64,000 nucleotides of DNA, from positions 46,869-110,868 of the IMG/VR virus record IMGVR_UViG_3300042691_035156; one strand, 5' to 3'. The notes under the pieces are model-generated. The model saw nothing but the letters and a program-made list of their open reading frames with translations. It was not told the DNA's origin and did not search any database. How positions within the stretch are numbered: position 1 is the first letter of the stretch; each line of letters starts with the position of its first letter. The position numbers and the translations under genes are program-made. This document shows positions 20,554 through 33,200 of this stretch, in pieces. This DNA is from a virus.

Positions 20554-20931
20554 CTAATTAAGATCTTGGGTTACTGATATAGTTACTGGCTCAGCGCTAT
20601 TGTCTCTAACCTGAACGTCAAATCTAATTGCAGTTCTTGATACTGGCACAGCTTCAATGACCATGTTCCTGTCAGCAAAGACTCCCTCCCTAACAAGCGC
20701 TTGCCTGATTAGTCTCCTACCAATGTCTCCTGTTGCTTTTGACTGCGGCATTCCATAGAGCATATTGAGGTCGCAACCAAGCTGGGGGTATGAATAAAAA
20801 TCTCCTGGCTCTGTCATCAGCCTAATATAAATTTGCTGAACGTCAGAATGAGCCCTTGTTTGAGTAAGGGCTATGTCTTTATTTGGAGTAATCTTAATAT
20901 CTCCACTTAAATCCAAATAAAAATCAGACAT
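20554..20931 (-). CDS. gp25-like baseplate wedge protein
   Basis: This 125-residue protein belongs to the gp25/lysozyme-named wedge family (T4 gp25, P2 gpW). The family has no lysozyme activity and initiates sheath assembly at the baseplate. Typical features are the DIKITPNKDIALTQ strand, VQQIYIRLMTEPGDFYSYP (the conserved R-L-x-T-x-x-G arrangement) and LGCDLNMLYGMP. It immediately precedes the baseplate J gene, as in other contractile tails. Confidence 0.92.
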   Translation of the reverse strand: MSDFYLDLSGDIKITPNKDIALTQTRAHSDVQQIYIRLMTEPGDFYSYPQLGCDLNMLYGMPQSKATGDIGRRLIRQALVREGVFADRNMVIEAVPVSRTAIRFDVQVRDNSAEPVTISVTQDLN

Positions 20932-20942
20932 TTTAATTTATC

Positions 20943-21647
20943 CTATTCATCTCTTATCCAAGGAAAGTCTTCCAGATCATCTTCTATCCAAGGAAAATCT
21001 TCTAGTGTGTCGCTTATTTCGTAATCTTCATTTTCTATTTTGTCTATGGCATCGGAGAAACTGTAGCCAGCTTGCAGAAACTCAATGAGCCTATCAACAT
21101 CAGATTGCGCATTTGTCTTTGCAAACTGATCAACAAGCTGTTGCTGCTCTGCTGTTATACCCCTTTGCTCAGGGCCAAAATCAGGTTGAGCCAGGGCGTT
21201 GTCGCTTAGGCCATACCTTCCTCCTATAGTAACTGGATTTATATCTTCTTCCTCAACTAAATTGTCTAAATTATTTAAATAATAGTTTGTATTATAAAAA
21301 GCTGGGTTATTAGCAAATGGGTTTGTTTTAATTAAGGCTGGCTCGTTGTAGGTGTCTGAAGACGGGTTAAAGGACATATTGTTCCACCTAAGGCCATCAT
21401 CTTCTTTGCTGTAAATTTTAACAGTATCTGCAAAAAAAGATATACTTCTAGTGCTTGGGTTAATGACTATCCCAACACCAGGTGCGGCAAATATTTCAAT
21501 TTCTCCAGAATCTGCTATTTTAACAAATGCTTTATTATCCGGATGATTTAAGCCTACTTCTCTACTTGAAAAATGCTTTCTTTTTCGAAGCTCAAATGCC
21601 TCACTGAAAGGTTTCTGTTGTTCATTTTCATTTTCATAATCGTACAT
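20943..21647 (-). CDS. Candidate baseplate spike/central protein (234 aa)
   Basis: This 234-residue acidic protein lies between the OB-fold gene and the gp25-like gene. Residues 25-90 form short beta strands (NKAFVKIADSGEIEIFA, GVGIVINPSTRSISFFADT) that could build a beta-helical or beta-prism spike, as in gpV-type proteins. The C-terminal third is helical and very acidic and ends in a near-perfect duplicated octapeptide (LEDFPWIE, LEDFPWIR). No family is firmly recognised. The spike or tip idea rests on gene order and beta content. Confidence 0.62.
   Translation of the reverse strand: MYDYENENEQQKPFSEAFELRKRKHFSSREVGLNHPDNKAFVKIADSGEIEIFAAPGVGIVINPSTRSISFFADTVKIYSKEDDGLRWNNMSFNPSSDTYNEPALIKTNPFANNPAFYNTNYYLNNLDNLVEEEDINPVTIGGRYGLSDNALAQPDFGPEQRGITAEQQQLVDQFAKTNAQSDVDRLIEFLQAGYSFSDAIDKIENEDYEISDTLEDFPWIEDDLEDFPWIRDE
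20946..21005 (-). repeat. Short direct repeat encoding a doubled LEDFPWI motif
   Basis: Two copies of a roughly 30-base unit (core ATCCAAGGAAA on the plus strand) encode LEDFPWI twice at the extreme C-terminus of the 234-residue protein. The tandem tail peptide suggests a recently duplicated docking motif. Confidence 0.7.
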
Positions 21648-21650
21648 AAT

Positions 21651-22016
21651 TTACACCATAAACTTTGGTATGCCAGTGTCAGAAACGCTATTGTTCATGT
21701 TTTTTGCAGTATCATAAGGATCCATGAAAAAAGTTAAAATATAAGGATCTCTTTCTGAGTCACTTCTAAAGCCGACAAGGCACCTAAGTCCTCCGTGTGG
21801 AGCAACGGTTTGAATGCCATAATTAAATGGGCACGGCACATTATTTACTATATCCCCTACTGTCCCAGCATACTTTTCATCAAGTAAGACTGTTGCGGTA
21901 TTGGTTGACTTATCATAGCTGATAACTACGCCTGGACGCGTTCTTGTTTGTTCAAACTTTTTAGCTGTTATTTGATCATTAATTTTTTGATCAAACTTTG
22001 GATATATCATTGCCAT
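21651..22016 (-). CDS. OB-fold baseplate hub/spike protein (121 aa)
   Basis: The open frame extends further upstream, but the start is best placed at ATG 22016. AGGAAG lies 7 bases before it, and it follows the hydrolase stop by 10 bases. The protein has an OB-fold-like strand pattern typical of gpV/gp5 N-termini (RPGVVISYDKSTNTATVLLD, CPFNYGIQTVAPHGGLRCLVGF, DPYILTFFMD), which in contractile tails forms the collar of the central spike. A short, OB-only version beside a separate spike candidate and a separate lytic gene suggests that parts fused in T4 gp5 are split here. Confidence 0.7.
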   Translation of the reverse strand: MAMIYPKFDQKINDQITAKKFEQTRTRPGVVISYDKSTNTATVLLDEKYAGTVGDIVNNVPCPFNYGIQTVAPHGGLRCLVGFRSDSERDPYILTFFMDPYDTAKNMNNSVSDTGIPKFMV

Positions 22017-22026
22017 AAAATTCTTC

Positions 22027-24277
22027 CTAATTTGGTGCTGGTTTTTTTGGCCAACCCTCCGGTGGGTTATAGGCCCTTGATCCGTCAGGTTGCCTTGACT
22101 TGTATATTGGTTTATATATTTTTCCATCAATCCAAGATTGAAGACTGCTTTTTTTGGTTATTGGATCAGGATTTCTGCTTCTAGAATCTTGTGGAAACAC
22201 TCTTAAAACCCAATTTGCTAGATCGTCTGCACTCTTTCCGGTTAATCTTTTGTATACATCTTGAGCATACCAGTAGGTGTTTTTACCAGCTCTAGGACCC
22301 CTGGTCCATCCTCCGGATATAAAACCGTGATACAAGAAACTGTCCCCCCAGGCCTTACCCATGGCTTTGCTTATTGTGTCAAGTCTAGTTAGCTCTGTTT
22401 TGCCTTGTTTTGACCTAAACATATATAGTTGATTTATTGGGATAAAAGCTCTTCTGTCCCAATACTGTCTACCCGCATTATTTGTTGGATCGTTCCTTTG
22501 TTTGTCTCTTATGAAAGCGTCTCTTTGCTCGTTGGTCATCTGATCTAAGCCATCTCTTTTCCACTCTGCGTAGGCCAGTTTCCACATTTCGAGCACTTCT
22601 TCATTTGGAATAACCAATTTGGTTTTGTTTAAACCACCTGAGTTTGATCTAGTTCCTACTTGAAGAAGCCCAACAAAGCCACTGCTATTGGTGGACCAGG
22701 GGTTCCAACTACTTTCTCTCAACGCCATACCGGTCCATATTGCGGCAGCTTCTTCTGAAAAATTGCCAAAGTCATTAAACAATGTAAAAACTTCATCCGG
22801 AGAAAGGTTTGGGTCTCCCGTATAATATGATTTTCTTAGCTTTGCTGTGATCGAAGCTGCAACTCCGGCACCGCCTGTGCCACCAGCTCCACCGGCTCCA
22901 CCTGTTGTTGCGGGTGTTGTTGGTGGCAACATAGCTGAAGCTGGTAAAATAGCTCCGCCCCTTTTGGCACCAAAACTGATGTGTATGTGGTTTTTGTGAC
23001 TTGAATCTGCGTGAAAGTTTACATGACCAGCTAAATTGGGATGAGACTTTCTTATGACGCTATCTGCAGACTCAAGTCCCTCTCGTACTCCAAGTTGATC
23101 TCTTAAATTATCTCCGATAACTATTAAGTCTGGGTGCAACGATTGGGGCATCTGCTCAATATAAGACAGCAACAATGTAAGGGCTTGCAGATAATAACTT
23201 GCTGCAGGAGCTGATCCAAGCCAGTAGGCTTGCTGCTTAGTGATGCCAACTGCCCCTATATCAAACCCCCTACCAAAAGCATGGTCGGAAACGCTATTGT
23301 TTCCTTCTGTTAGAGCACTAAAGTTTGGACCAATAATTCCTCTCCATGTTCCAAATCCACCCTTAATAAAAAGGCTGTCAGTTAATCTTGAAAGAAGCTC
23401 GATAAGGGCTGCTGATGGATAAGCTTTTCTTGCGCCAGTTCCAAAAAGAGATTTATCTATAACGTCCGTTTTGTATGAGTATCTGTCTCCGCTTTTAATA
23501 TAAGAACCAGATTGAGATATATCAAAAGTAAGACTTTTTAAATTTTGCCCTTTTGAGTTTGTATCAAAATTTATTGAAAATCCATTTAAACTTATTGAAC
23601 CATCAAAATTTGCTTTGTTGTTTAGTGCGTTGATTTTGTTTTGGTACTCTGTTTTTTCAGCTTCTGTAAGTTGATCGATAAGGGCAACATATCTGTTTCC
23701 GTTATTGTAGACCTCTCCAGAAGAAGAAACATAACCATCAGTGTTGTGCTCTATGGTTTGTCCAGTGTTTTCATCATATATAACTCCTCCGTTCTTGGGC
23801 TCCCGTAGATTTTTCTGATAACCTTCCAGAGACAACATCTGCAGTAGCAGAAGATACAAAGTTTTCAACCGCATCGTCAAAACCACCTGGGGCAAATCCA
23901 GTTGTCATAATTGATTTTCTGGCTATTTCCATTTTTGCTTGGGCACCTGTCAGCCTTGCTTCATTTTTTGGATCGTCCGGATCTGCGACAGCAACAGTTT
24001 CATCAATGTCAGATCCCATTGCAAGCACTGTGTGCAAAGCTGCTTTAGTATTGTTTTCATATCCAGCGAGAGGGAAAGCAGGATTCCTATAGATACCATC
24101 GCCCTGCATAACCTTGATAACGTCCCTAGTCATCAAACTTCTGTCATAGTTGTCGTCTTGAGAATAAGAGGTATTTTTTATTATCTGTTGATTCTCAGGA
24201 TAAAAAGACCTTTTAACCATTGACGTTATAGACTGAGAGTCTCCAAGGTCGTCTACGTTTACATTGAAATCGGCCAT
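22027..24277 (-). CDS. Virion peptidoglycan hydrolase: M15-type peptidase plus lytic transglycosylase (about 749 aa), read through one CGGA +1 site
   Basis: Two open frames overlap here and join at CGGA (23788-23791). The first starts at ATG 24277 (MADFNVNVDD), reads 162 codons to CGG and stops five codons later. The +1 frame continues GVIYDENTGQ and runs to the stop at 22027. In the fused numbering, an M15-type peptidase domain has SDHAFGRGFD (H332, D339) and HIH (430-432) as zinc ligands. A Gly/Thr linker at about 460-470 follows, then an SLT-type lysozyme-like domain with catalytic E521 in RESSWNP and the SSGFVGLLQV motif. It would cut both peptides and glycans of peptidoglycan during penetration. 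It directly follows the hub gene, like other tail-associated lysins. Confidence 0.85.
23788..23791 (-). other. CGGA +1 decoding site in the hydrolase gene
   Basis: The coding strand reads CAA GAA CGG A GG AGT. CGG is codon 163 of the frame starting at 24277, and TGA follows five codons later. The +1 frame (GGA GGA GTT ATA TAT) is the peptidase/transglycosylase frame. The ATGATG just downstream is in the third frame and ends after 8 codons, so re-initiation does not explain the second half. Confidence 0.85.
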
Positions 24278-24278
24278 C

Positions 24279-27200
24279 TTAATCTACAACCCTTTCAGGA
24301 ATTGGAATTTCGTCTTCTATATCAACTTGTGCGGGGCTCTTAGTGAAAAGAAGTCCCTTTGTATAAACCTTGGCCAGCCCATTTGCGACCAGCTCCCAGT
24401 TGAGCGTTGCTGGCGTTCCATCATTATAGTACTCATCCCATGCTACCATTGGCCATTCTGAAGCTTTTTCATAAACATTTTCAAGAACAAGAATTGAAAC
24501 AAGAATTGAAAATATTTTTCTGTCCTCAATAGTTGTATCATTTAGGGGGTCCGAAGACCCAGTGGAACTAAAGTAGTCAACTATTAATGGTAAAGACCTT
24601 AGGCGATTGTAGATGGTAGTATAATTTTTCTTTATTATTGATTGATCATAAAGCCTTGAATAAACCTCGTTTACAACGGCCGACTCCTGTATTTCGTTAT
24701 TGACAAGCTTGCTTACAAAAACGTCTCGTACCTGTTGTATTGCATTTTGTAATTTGTCAGAATCTGTTTGATGAAAAATAGTGGCCATATACCTATCATC
24801 GGAAGTGGCAAAGCTTTCTCCCTTAATCGCAGTTTCGTAATATTCTGGGTTGTTCTTAACTGCTCCTGCATCTAAGTCGTCTTCGGTTAAAATTATTGAA
24901 GAATTTGTTTTTGGAGATATCCTAAGAACAACAAGTTTTCCGTTTACGGCATCAAAGGTGTACTTAAGAGCTCTTCCTCCTGGAGTAAGAGTATTGAAAA
25001 CACTTTCTTGACTTCCGGTATTAATAGCTGCTTCTATGTTTGTCTGCGCTAATTCTGATGTGTTTATCCCATCAAATCTGACTCTGTATGCATTTCCTGT
25101 TAGGACATCTCTGACGTCAAAAGTGTCACCGTCAACAACTTTGTTGACAACAACTATTGCCTTAAAAAACTGATTAAGACCGGTTTTCTCTGGTCCTATT
25201 CCAGAATACTTCAATATCTGAGAGTTGACTATTGCATTTTCAAGGCTTATGTGCCTTATTAGTGAAGATATTTCATTTTCTTTCCATCCCATACTCCTAA
25301 AAATATCATCGCTTCTTATATATGAGTTTCCTTCTGCGGTTCTAACATTTGTTCTTACCCCAAGAATTCCTGGAAGCAATTTCTTTGAATGATATCTACC
25401 AACAACCATTCCTTGATTGAAAGACAGACCTGCGTCCATAGGCTGACCATTTCTATTTAGATACTGCACATAGCAGCCGTGTTGATCAAGAACATTGTCT
25501 CTGGTCCACTTCCATGCAGACCAGGCTAAGTCGCTTGCTACTGCGCCGCCGGCAAAGCCTATTCCAGCACCGACTGGTCCTCCAACCAGGAATCCAACAG
25601 TTGTTGCAGCTGCAGTTAATATTGGCGCACCAAGCCCTATAGCAAGAGCTCCACCAAGACTTCCGTCTTGTTTTCCTGTAGCGTTTTTAATTTTAGCTTT
25701 TATTTGATCTTTTACATCTGGAAGAGCGTCTGCTGCTATGTTTGCGGTTATATCTTTTACAAGAGCGGAGTGACCATGAGTATACATTAAGCCACCTGTC
25801 ATCTGAGTTCTGAGAGATTCGGCCAATGAATCAAGAGGAATTTGTCCGTTTGCTTGAGCGAGTCTCATTCCTTGTTCTGAAGCCATGATTAATCTAGTGT
25901 CGTTTCTTAGATTTTGTATGCTGAAATGAGATGATATCCAGGAAGACATAAACCATCTTGCCGGATCATTGACCGAAACAAAGGCATTAGGTGTTATTGA
26001 AGTGATGAATCCCATTTCTGGAGTAAAGTGATGAACAACCTGCTCAACTTCAAATATTCCATACATTCTTTCATACACGTCGGCAAGATACACTAGGTCG
26101 TGCGGCCTTATGTCTGCATTACCTATAATTGTTATTTCTCCGCTATAGATATCTTTTATAGACTCTTTAAGGTGCGCAAGAGCTATTCTTCTTGCTGTTA
26201 ACTCATCCGGCTCTCCCGATGCTGTTTTGGAAATTCCTCTAATTGTTTCCATTGGATGGAATATCGGATGCAGCACTCCGAAAAATCCAGAGCCTCTTAG
26301 GTTGTCAAAATAAATTCCTGTTTCTATAGTTTTTTCAACTTGTCTTTCAGCTGGAGCAGACTTGTCAAGAGCAACCGTAACTGGATATTGACCGTCAGAA
26401 ACTGCGGTGATTTGTGTTGCAACTCCGCCAAGGTTCTCTTGAATGGCGTTTCCGATAATGTGCGTAAAAGAACTTAAGTAGTGCAGCCTCTGGAAAGGCT
26501 CTCTAATTTCAACCACTGGCTCACCGTATTCTCTAGTAAAGGGATTGTCCACCGCCCTTAAGAGTGTTCCGGGTCTACCTAGTGAATAATAGATAGAGTC
26601 ATTATAGGCTTTATTTAATATGTTTGCTTGTCTTGCAAAGTTGTCAACTTCAGAAAGTCCATAGCTCATTTGCGCCATTGACAACCTAAACAGGTTAAGC
26701 ATATTGCCAATAGCAGTTGTGAAGACAGAGAATATTGGTCCTATATTTTTATTATAGAAGTCTTTTGCGTCCTCTAGTCCTCCAGACATCCAGTTGGTTG
26801 CGCTGTTTCCTTCTTTTGCATTTGCTTGTAAGAGTTTTTTAAACTTTGCTGCATCCTTGCCATAAGTAGAATTGTAGTCAATAAAAGCCTGCCATATTTT
26901 ATCAACTGGCCTAAAGCTCCAGGCATCTGACTCTTTGTCTCCACCGGTTACTAGCCTCTTTCTGTCTGGTCTTAAAACTATCCACGCCCTTGAGTAAGCG
27001 TCCTCCCAAAGTTTTTGCCTGAAGACTCCAACTAATAGTAAAAATAGCTGCTTGGGAGTTTTAATTTGTTGCAAGTACTCTTCTGCTATTTGTTGAGACG
27101 TTTGGAATGCTGTTGATGAACCCGAAGTTGTTGTTTGATCAGTTGTTTGGCCGGTAGCATTAGTTGTTTCTGCTGAACTATTTGTGTTTGATGTAACCGT

Positions 27201-30200
27201 TGTTTCGTTTAAGGATTGAGACGATGAAAGTAATGATACATTGTTTTTTATCAGATCTTTAATAAAGCTAACTCTAAATTCAATAGCTTTATTCATTATA
27301 TCTACTATACCCTTATTTGGGTCTGTTTTTATCTTTGAGTTTTCATCAAATCCATCAAAGCCTTTATCAACATATTCATTTATTGCTATGCCAAGAGCTT
27401 CTTTTCTATCAGCTATTTGTTGTGAGCTACCGTTTTCTAGCCAGTCTGCTCCAAGCAAGGATGCAAATTCGTTGTAGGAATTATTATCAGCTGAAAATTC
27501 TTTTATTTGTCCGGATTTATCTGCTCCAGCTATGATTGCAACAATTGGATTATTGCCAGCTGGATCATCATCATCTGGATCCATTCCATATATTTCAGCA
27601 AATATTGCCTTTACTGATTCATATGTGTGATATCCCCATCTAAACTGGTCCCATATATCCTGAGCTTGCTTTAAGGTCCTTCCATTTCCAGCTATTACCT
27701 TTACGTCGCTGGCAAAGTCTTCGTCATAAAGACCCCTAGCCTCTTGCGCAATAGGATCAATTGGATCGTACACTGCGGCAAAGTCAGTGTTTTCTGCTAC
27801 GTTTCTTGCATCTATTAATGTTTGTTCTTTGAGTTCGTCTAATCTGTCAATTGATTTAACTATTTCAAAATACTTTGAATAGTTTCCACCCTTTGTTAGT
27901 GTCTGTGAATACTCTTCTTGATCAAGAAGCCTAATTATTTCGGAGTATGTGTACTTGTCTGCTTTAAGACCACTGAAACCTCTTTGGCCAGTTTCTGATC
28001 TTTCAAATGGGTCACCTATTACTGACACATATGGTATTGAATCTGCCTCAGACAAATCAAGAACTTTACTTCCTTCATAGTCTTCATTTAATTCAAACCT
28101 TCCAAAGCCTATAGTCATTTTTTGACTACTGTTTGAAAGAGCGTCTTGCAAGGATGAACTAAATTCATTTGCCCTGTTAAAAGAGCTGGTAACTATACCA
28201 AGAGGAACGTCGTCTGTCACAAAAGTAAAGTAGCATTTTGTGAGGTCTGCGCTTGCCATTCCAGAAGAAGCTGCTTGTGTTTGCTCCGCTAAATTAGCTG
28301 AAGGAAGTAAATTCATATTTTCTTCTGCTGAAAGAATTCTTCCATCTTGATCAATAAGAAGTCCAAGAGCAAAGGCAGCGTCTGGAGAAACAATTGCCTC
28401 TATTCTCTTATCTTTGTCTTCGGCTGGTTCGTTCCACAAGAAATAAGCTGGAGCACAAACTACAGCCTGCTTTGTGTCGGGGTTGTAAACAAGAACCCTT
28501 CTTTTTTTGTAGTCTTGCGGAGTTCCCTTCAGCTGATATCCAGATAAATCATAGTCTGATATAAATTTGTTTAAAGCCTCAGATTTAAGATTTTCAAAAT
28601 CATTATTTGTTTCTCCGTTTAGTTTTTGAGAAGATATCGGATCATACGGCCACCTCATGGCGATGTGCCACTGCTCTTCTTCTGCTGTTTTTGGCATACC
28701 CCAATCCGAAAAGCTTATGTTTACTCCAGCAAAATCGACATTGCGTTGATATGCCCTATCTAGATCCTGATATATGTCTTTGTACTTTTCTGTAAATTCA
28801 AAGTATCCACCTGAGCCAACCGTAAGTTCAGGAGATGAACCGCTACTGATTATCGGTAGTGGCATTAAAACTTCTAGCGAGGCTTCTATTCCAGATATAT
28901 CGTCTGTATTAATTCCCGATGGATCGTAGGCTGCACTTGCTTCTCCTGCTATTGAATTAAATGCTGACGCATATTTTGAGAAATCAAAGTTAAAATTCAG
29001 TACATATTCTGACGCTTGATCTTTTGATACTAGTTTTGTTTTTCCGTCTTCTGCTGTTATTAGATTTGCTTCAGCTTTTGCGATTTCAGCGATGTTGGAG
29101 GCCTTTGCTGCGTAATCTTCAAAAGTTGTAGATCTTTGTAGTATCTTATCAAAGTCAAGAGATGGTAAAGCGCCACTGACTCTGTTGGTAAAGAATGGGT
29201 ATCTATATCGTGCCGGCAAGAATGGAAGCTGGATGTGATCTTGCTGAACAAAAGATTTTATTTCTCCATCTGGTCCACCAAAGGGCAAGTGGAAACCAAC
29301 TTGCACTCTTCCTTCATTGACGGGAAGAATTGATCGCACTTCTCCCTTTATATAATATTCGTTTCTGTTTTGATCTCCAAAGTTAATAACTTTACCATTA
29401 AGTTTTGCACCAGATGCGTAAACGTTTTGGAAAGTAAGTGAATCTCTCATGAATGTTGACATTTGACCAGCAAGACTTGATTCTCCTGCTGCAGCAAATG
29501 CATTTGCATCGGCTAATGGATTTGTTTCTTTATTTATCCTCTGCATTATCTTGCTGAGTTCATCGTCTGGTGAAACCCAGCTAGGAATTTGAACACCATC
29601 TTTTCTTGCTTGGTTTTCGTTTGGAAAACCACTAGAAATAGGAACTAAACCAGAAGTGTATAACCAGTGTGGTTTTCCGTAAAATACAGTTGACCTATCT
29701 TCAAATGGCCTTACTGCAACTATATAGTTTGGTAGCAACCTTGCACAAAGTTGAAACATGTCCCATACAGATCTCATGTAAGTTTGGGCCCTGAAGGAAA
29801 CTTCATCATAAAGATCGTCATCAAGATCTGAAACAAGGCCAAGAGTTTTCATTACACTCATCGTTCCTCTGCCGCTAAAGTTTCGAATCAATTTTTGTCC
29901 CAAGATTGCTGTAGCAGGAGATATGCCCATCATCATCACTCCGCCAATAACCTGAGTAGTGCCAACAGCCCTTGATGAGTCAACGAGTTTATTCTGAGCC
30001 GTCATTGAATCCAAAACCTGAGATGCATCGTTTGAATCACTTCTGTTTGATTGCTCTATTAATCTTGACCAAGAGGAATCAGAAAGCCTATCCATGTAAC
30101 CAAATTTTTGCTCCATAACTTTATCTGGATCAACGCTAGCAAGAGTAGTCCAGCCATCTTCAAGGTCTCCACCAAGAAACTGAGCTACGCCAATTCCATT

Positions 30201-33200
30201 TCCTGGATAAATATTTCTTTTAAATATTTCAAGATCTCTTGTTGTGCTGAGGTTTGCCCACATGCTTCGCAGCGCTCCAACTATTGGGGTTCTTACGCTT
30301 CCTCCAGCTGAATTCATCATTCCTAAAGTTCCAACATTTGCTGCACCGTTCCAAGCCAACCCTGCTGCACCAGTTACCGGATTATTGCCAATTGCATTGA
30401 AGGCATTTCCTACAGCGTTTCTAAAATCCCTTGCCTGTTGAGCTTCTCTTTCTGTTAGTGGCTCATACAATATTGAGCCGAAGTGTCTAATACCAAACTT
30501 GTTTTCAGAGAAGACGGTTCCTCTTGTTGCGTGAGCAAACGCTTCTCTTACTCTTGAGGAACCCATTGAGAGCAGTCTGACCATAAGGTCCCTTGGCTCA
30601 GACATCCAAAGGCCGGTGTTTATGCCTCCATCAATTTTTCCGCTGTCACCCTTTTTGTTGGTTGAGTTAATGATTGGGCTTAGCTCTATAGCGTCTGATT
30701 GAGCTACTACGGTTAGTATTTCTCCGTTTTCAACGTTAGTTATAACACCATTAAACACAGTCTGAAGTGAATTCGGATTTGCTCCATAACCAGCTCTTAG
30801 GTGAACTCTAACTCCAGGCTTTAGTCTTACGTTCTCTATTTCTGTTATATACTGGCTATCAAAATGGTTAGCAAAGTTTCTTGAGGCATTTAACAGAACG
30901 TCTATGACCTGCATTGTTCCTTGAGCAAGGGTTGTACTGGCTTGATCATACATGGCTCCAGTATCAACAACTTCGGCAAGTGTGAGTTCGGGCCTTGTTA
31001 GTTTCTGATAGGCGTTTGACAACCTAAGGATTAGGGTGTCACCCAAAATATCTTCTGATTGAACTATTGAAAAATCAACAATTGATTGCAAACCATAAAA
31101 GTTGTCGAACAACTTAACGCCAGCAAAGTATCCACCTTCATCAATGAGCCACAACATGTAGGTGGGAAATGCTCTAAGCATTCTTCCACTAATATCTCTA
31201 TATTGAGTATCCAACATCATCTTTTCCCAGTGTTTTGCTGGACTGTTATAAACTCCGTTGGACAATGACTGCATCTTGTCTTTTTCGCCAGATGCGTAAG
31301 GGTTCATATAATTTTGAAGAGGCTGAGCTCCAGTTACTCCAGTGTGAGTGTCCTGAGGATCTCTGTCTGACGCTGATGTGTCAGAAACTTTTGTTGTTCT
31401 AACGTTTTTGACATTTGCTTTTCCGTTTGAATCAATTTCAATATCCAAGCTATCAGATGCAATATAGAATCTTCCATCTTCTTCGCTTGAATAGCCAAAT
31501 ATAAATCCACCATCAGGTGTCTGCATGATTGCGGGGATTTTACCTAGAGCGCCACTTTCTGCGGATGGTATATAGTGAGTGACGCCAATGAAATCCATTT
31601 CATCTGGGTCAATCGATGGAAGCTCGCCCTCTTCTAGGTTATAAGTAGAACTTTTTACCAAAGAATTAAATCTACTAATCTGCTCTTGAGAACCAGAGAC
31701 TAGGTCACCAATTCTTATTGGACCAAATCTTGTATTAAATTTTAAATCTTCAAATGTATGAGTTTCACCAAACTCATCTACAAAAGTTTCAATAAAGTCT
31801 TGCCATAGATTTGGGTGAACCTCTGAAAGGCTTTGTCCCTGTTGAAGGTTTGATCTTTCATATTCCGTGTCATTATCTCCATCAAACACTGCATACCTAA
31901 AAATTTGCATTGCCTTTGAAGGACTTAGTTTTAATTCATCAATTAAAAAATCTCTTATATCTTCTATTGATGCGTTATTTTCAATAAGTCTTTTCTTGAC
32001 CTTATTAATAATTGATCTTTCGGCAAATGTTGTTTCATTGTAGTTAATCGTGTTTGCAAGAGGTACGTGGAATTTTTCTGGATCTATTATGCTGTTGACG
32101 ACATCGTCATCATACATTTGAAAGGATCTGAAATAAAAGTCTGGATCAATTGCCCCCAACATATTTCCGGCTTCGTCTTTAATGGTTAGAGGCATGTCAG
32201 GATATGCGTTAAAGATGCTCCAGTTTTGCTTGAGCCTTAGAAATGGGTTTCGCTTTGACTTAAAATCCTCAATAAACTTTCTTTGCTGTTCGCTACTAAG
32301 CTTTTCTCTCTTTTGCTGATAAACATCAAAGTCTACAAAAGATAATTGAACATTGTATGCGTGAGGATAATTTGGAATCGTCTCAACATTATATTGAAGT
32401 GGCATTACGTACTTGATGCCTGCCAGAGCTGTTATAACATTTTTGATTCCCAAGAAACCTATGACTCCGGCAGCGTGCTCCATTCTTGCAAGACCTGTTA
32501 GAAAGTCAAAAGTTTTCTTTAGTTTTACCAATTCTCTTTCGCCAAAGACTGTCATTGAAATATTAACATAAGAATCTTTTGCTCCTATGTGCTGGAACGT
32601 TGGCTCGTCTTGCATCTGTAATTGCAGTTTTGCGAGGTTATTTCCTGTGGTAACGTTTATGGCATTGATAATAACATTTTTTGGATCAAGCTCTACTCTT
32701 ACCATGGGCACATCCCATTCTCTGAATGAGAAGGACCCCTGCTTTGCTCTTACCGCTTCAAGTATATTTTGAATGTCAGCATTTAAAAAGAATCTATTAT
32801 ACAAAGAAACATTGAAGGCATCGACGAGTTCTCTTTCAACCTGCTTTTTAATGTTGAGCCATTCTGCTGTTTCTCTAACATTTGGATTGGATATATCTAT
32901 TTTCTTTTTTCTAGCTCTGCTATCGGTTTCGGCATCAATTGATGCGGATAGGTATCCTTTTGCAGTTTTTGAATTGTTGTATATAGCGGTCTTTGCTGCA
33001 ACTATTTTGTCCCTTTCAGTTTGGCTACCAACTGATCCAGGAACTTCAACTTCTTCTGGCGGCCTATTGTCCAATAGGTAGTCGGCAACCTCTTTGTTGG
33101 TAATCTTGTTTGTTGATATGTACTCAACTGCTAGAGCTTCGTAAACTTTGTCTCTTATGTCTTTATGGCTTGTGCCAGCAAGAACAACGCTTAGGACAGA

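Noticed and set aside
23774-23895. Two overlapping separate genes at the hydrolase instead of one
   Set aside because: The second frame has no credible start near the overlap. The SD-like GGAGGAG leads to an ATG in the third frame that ends after 8 codons.
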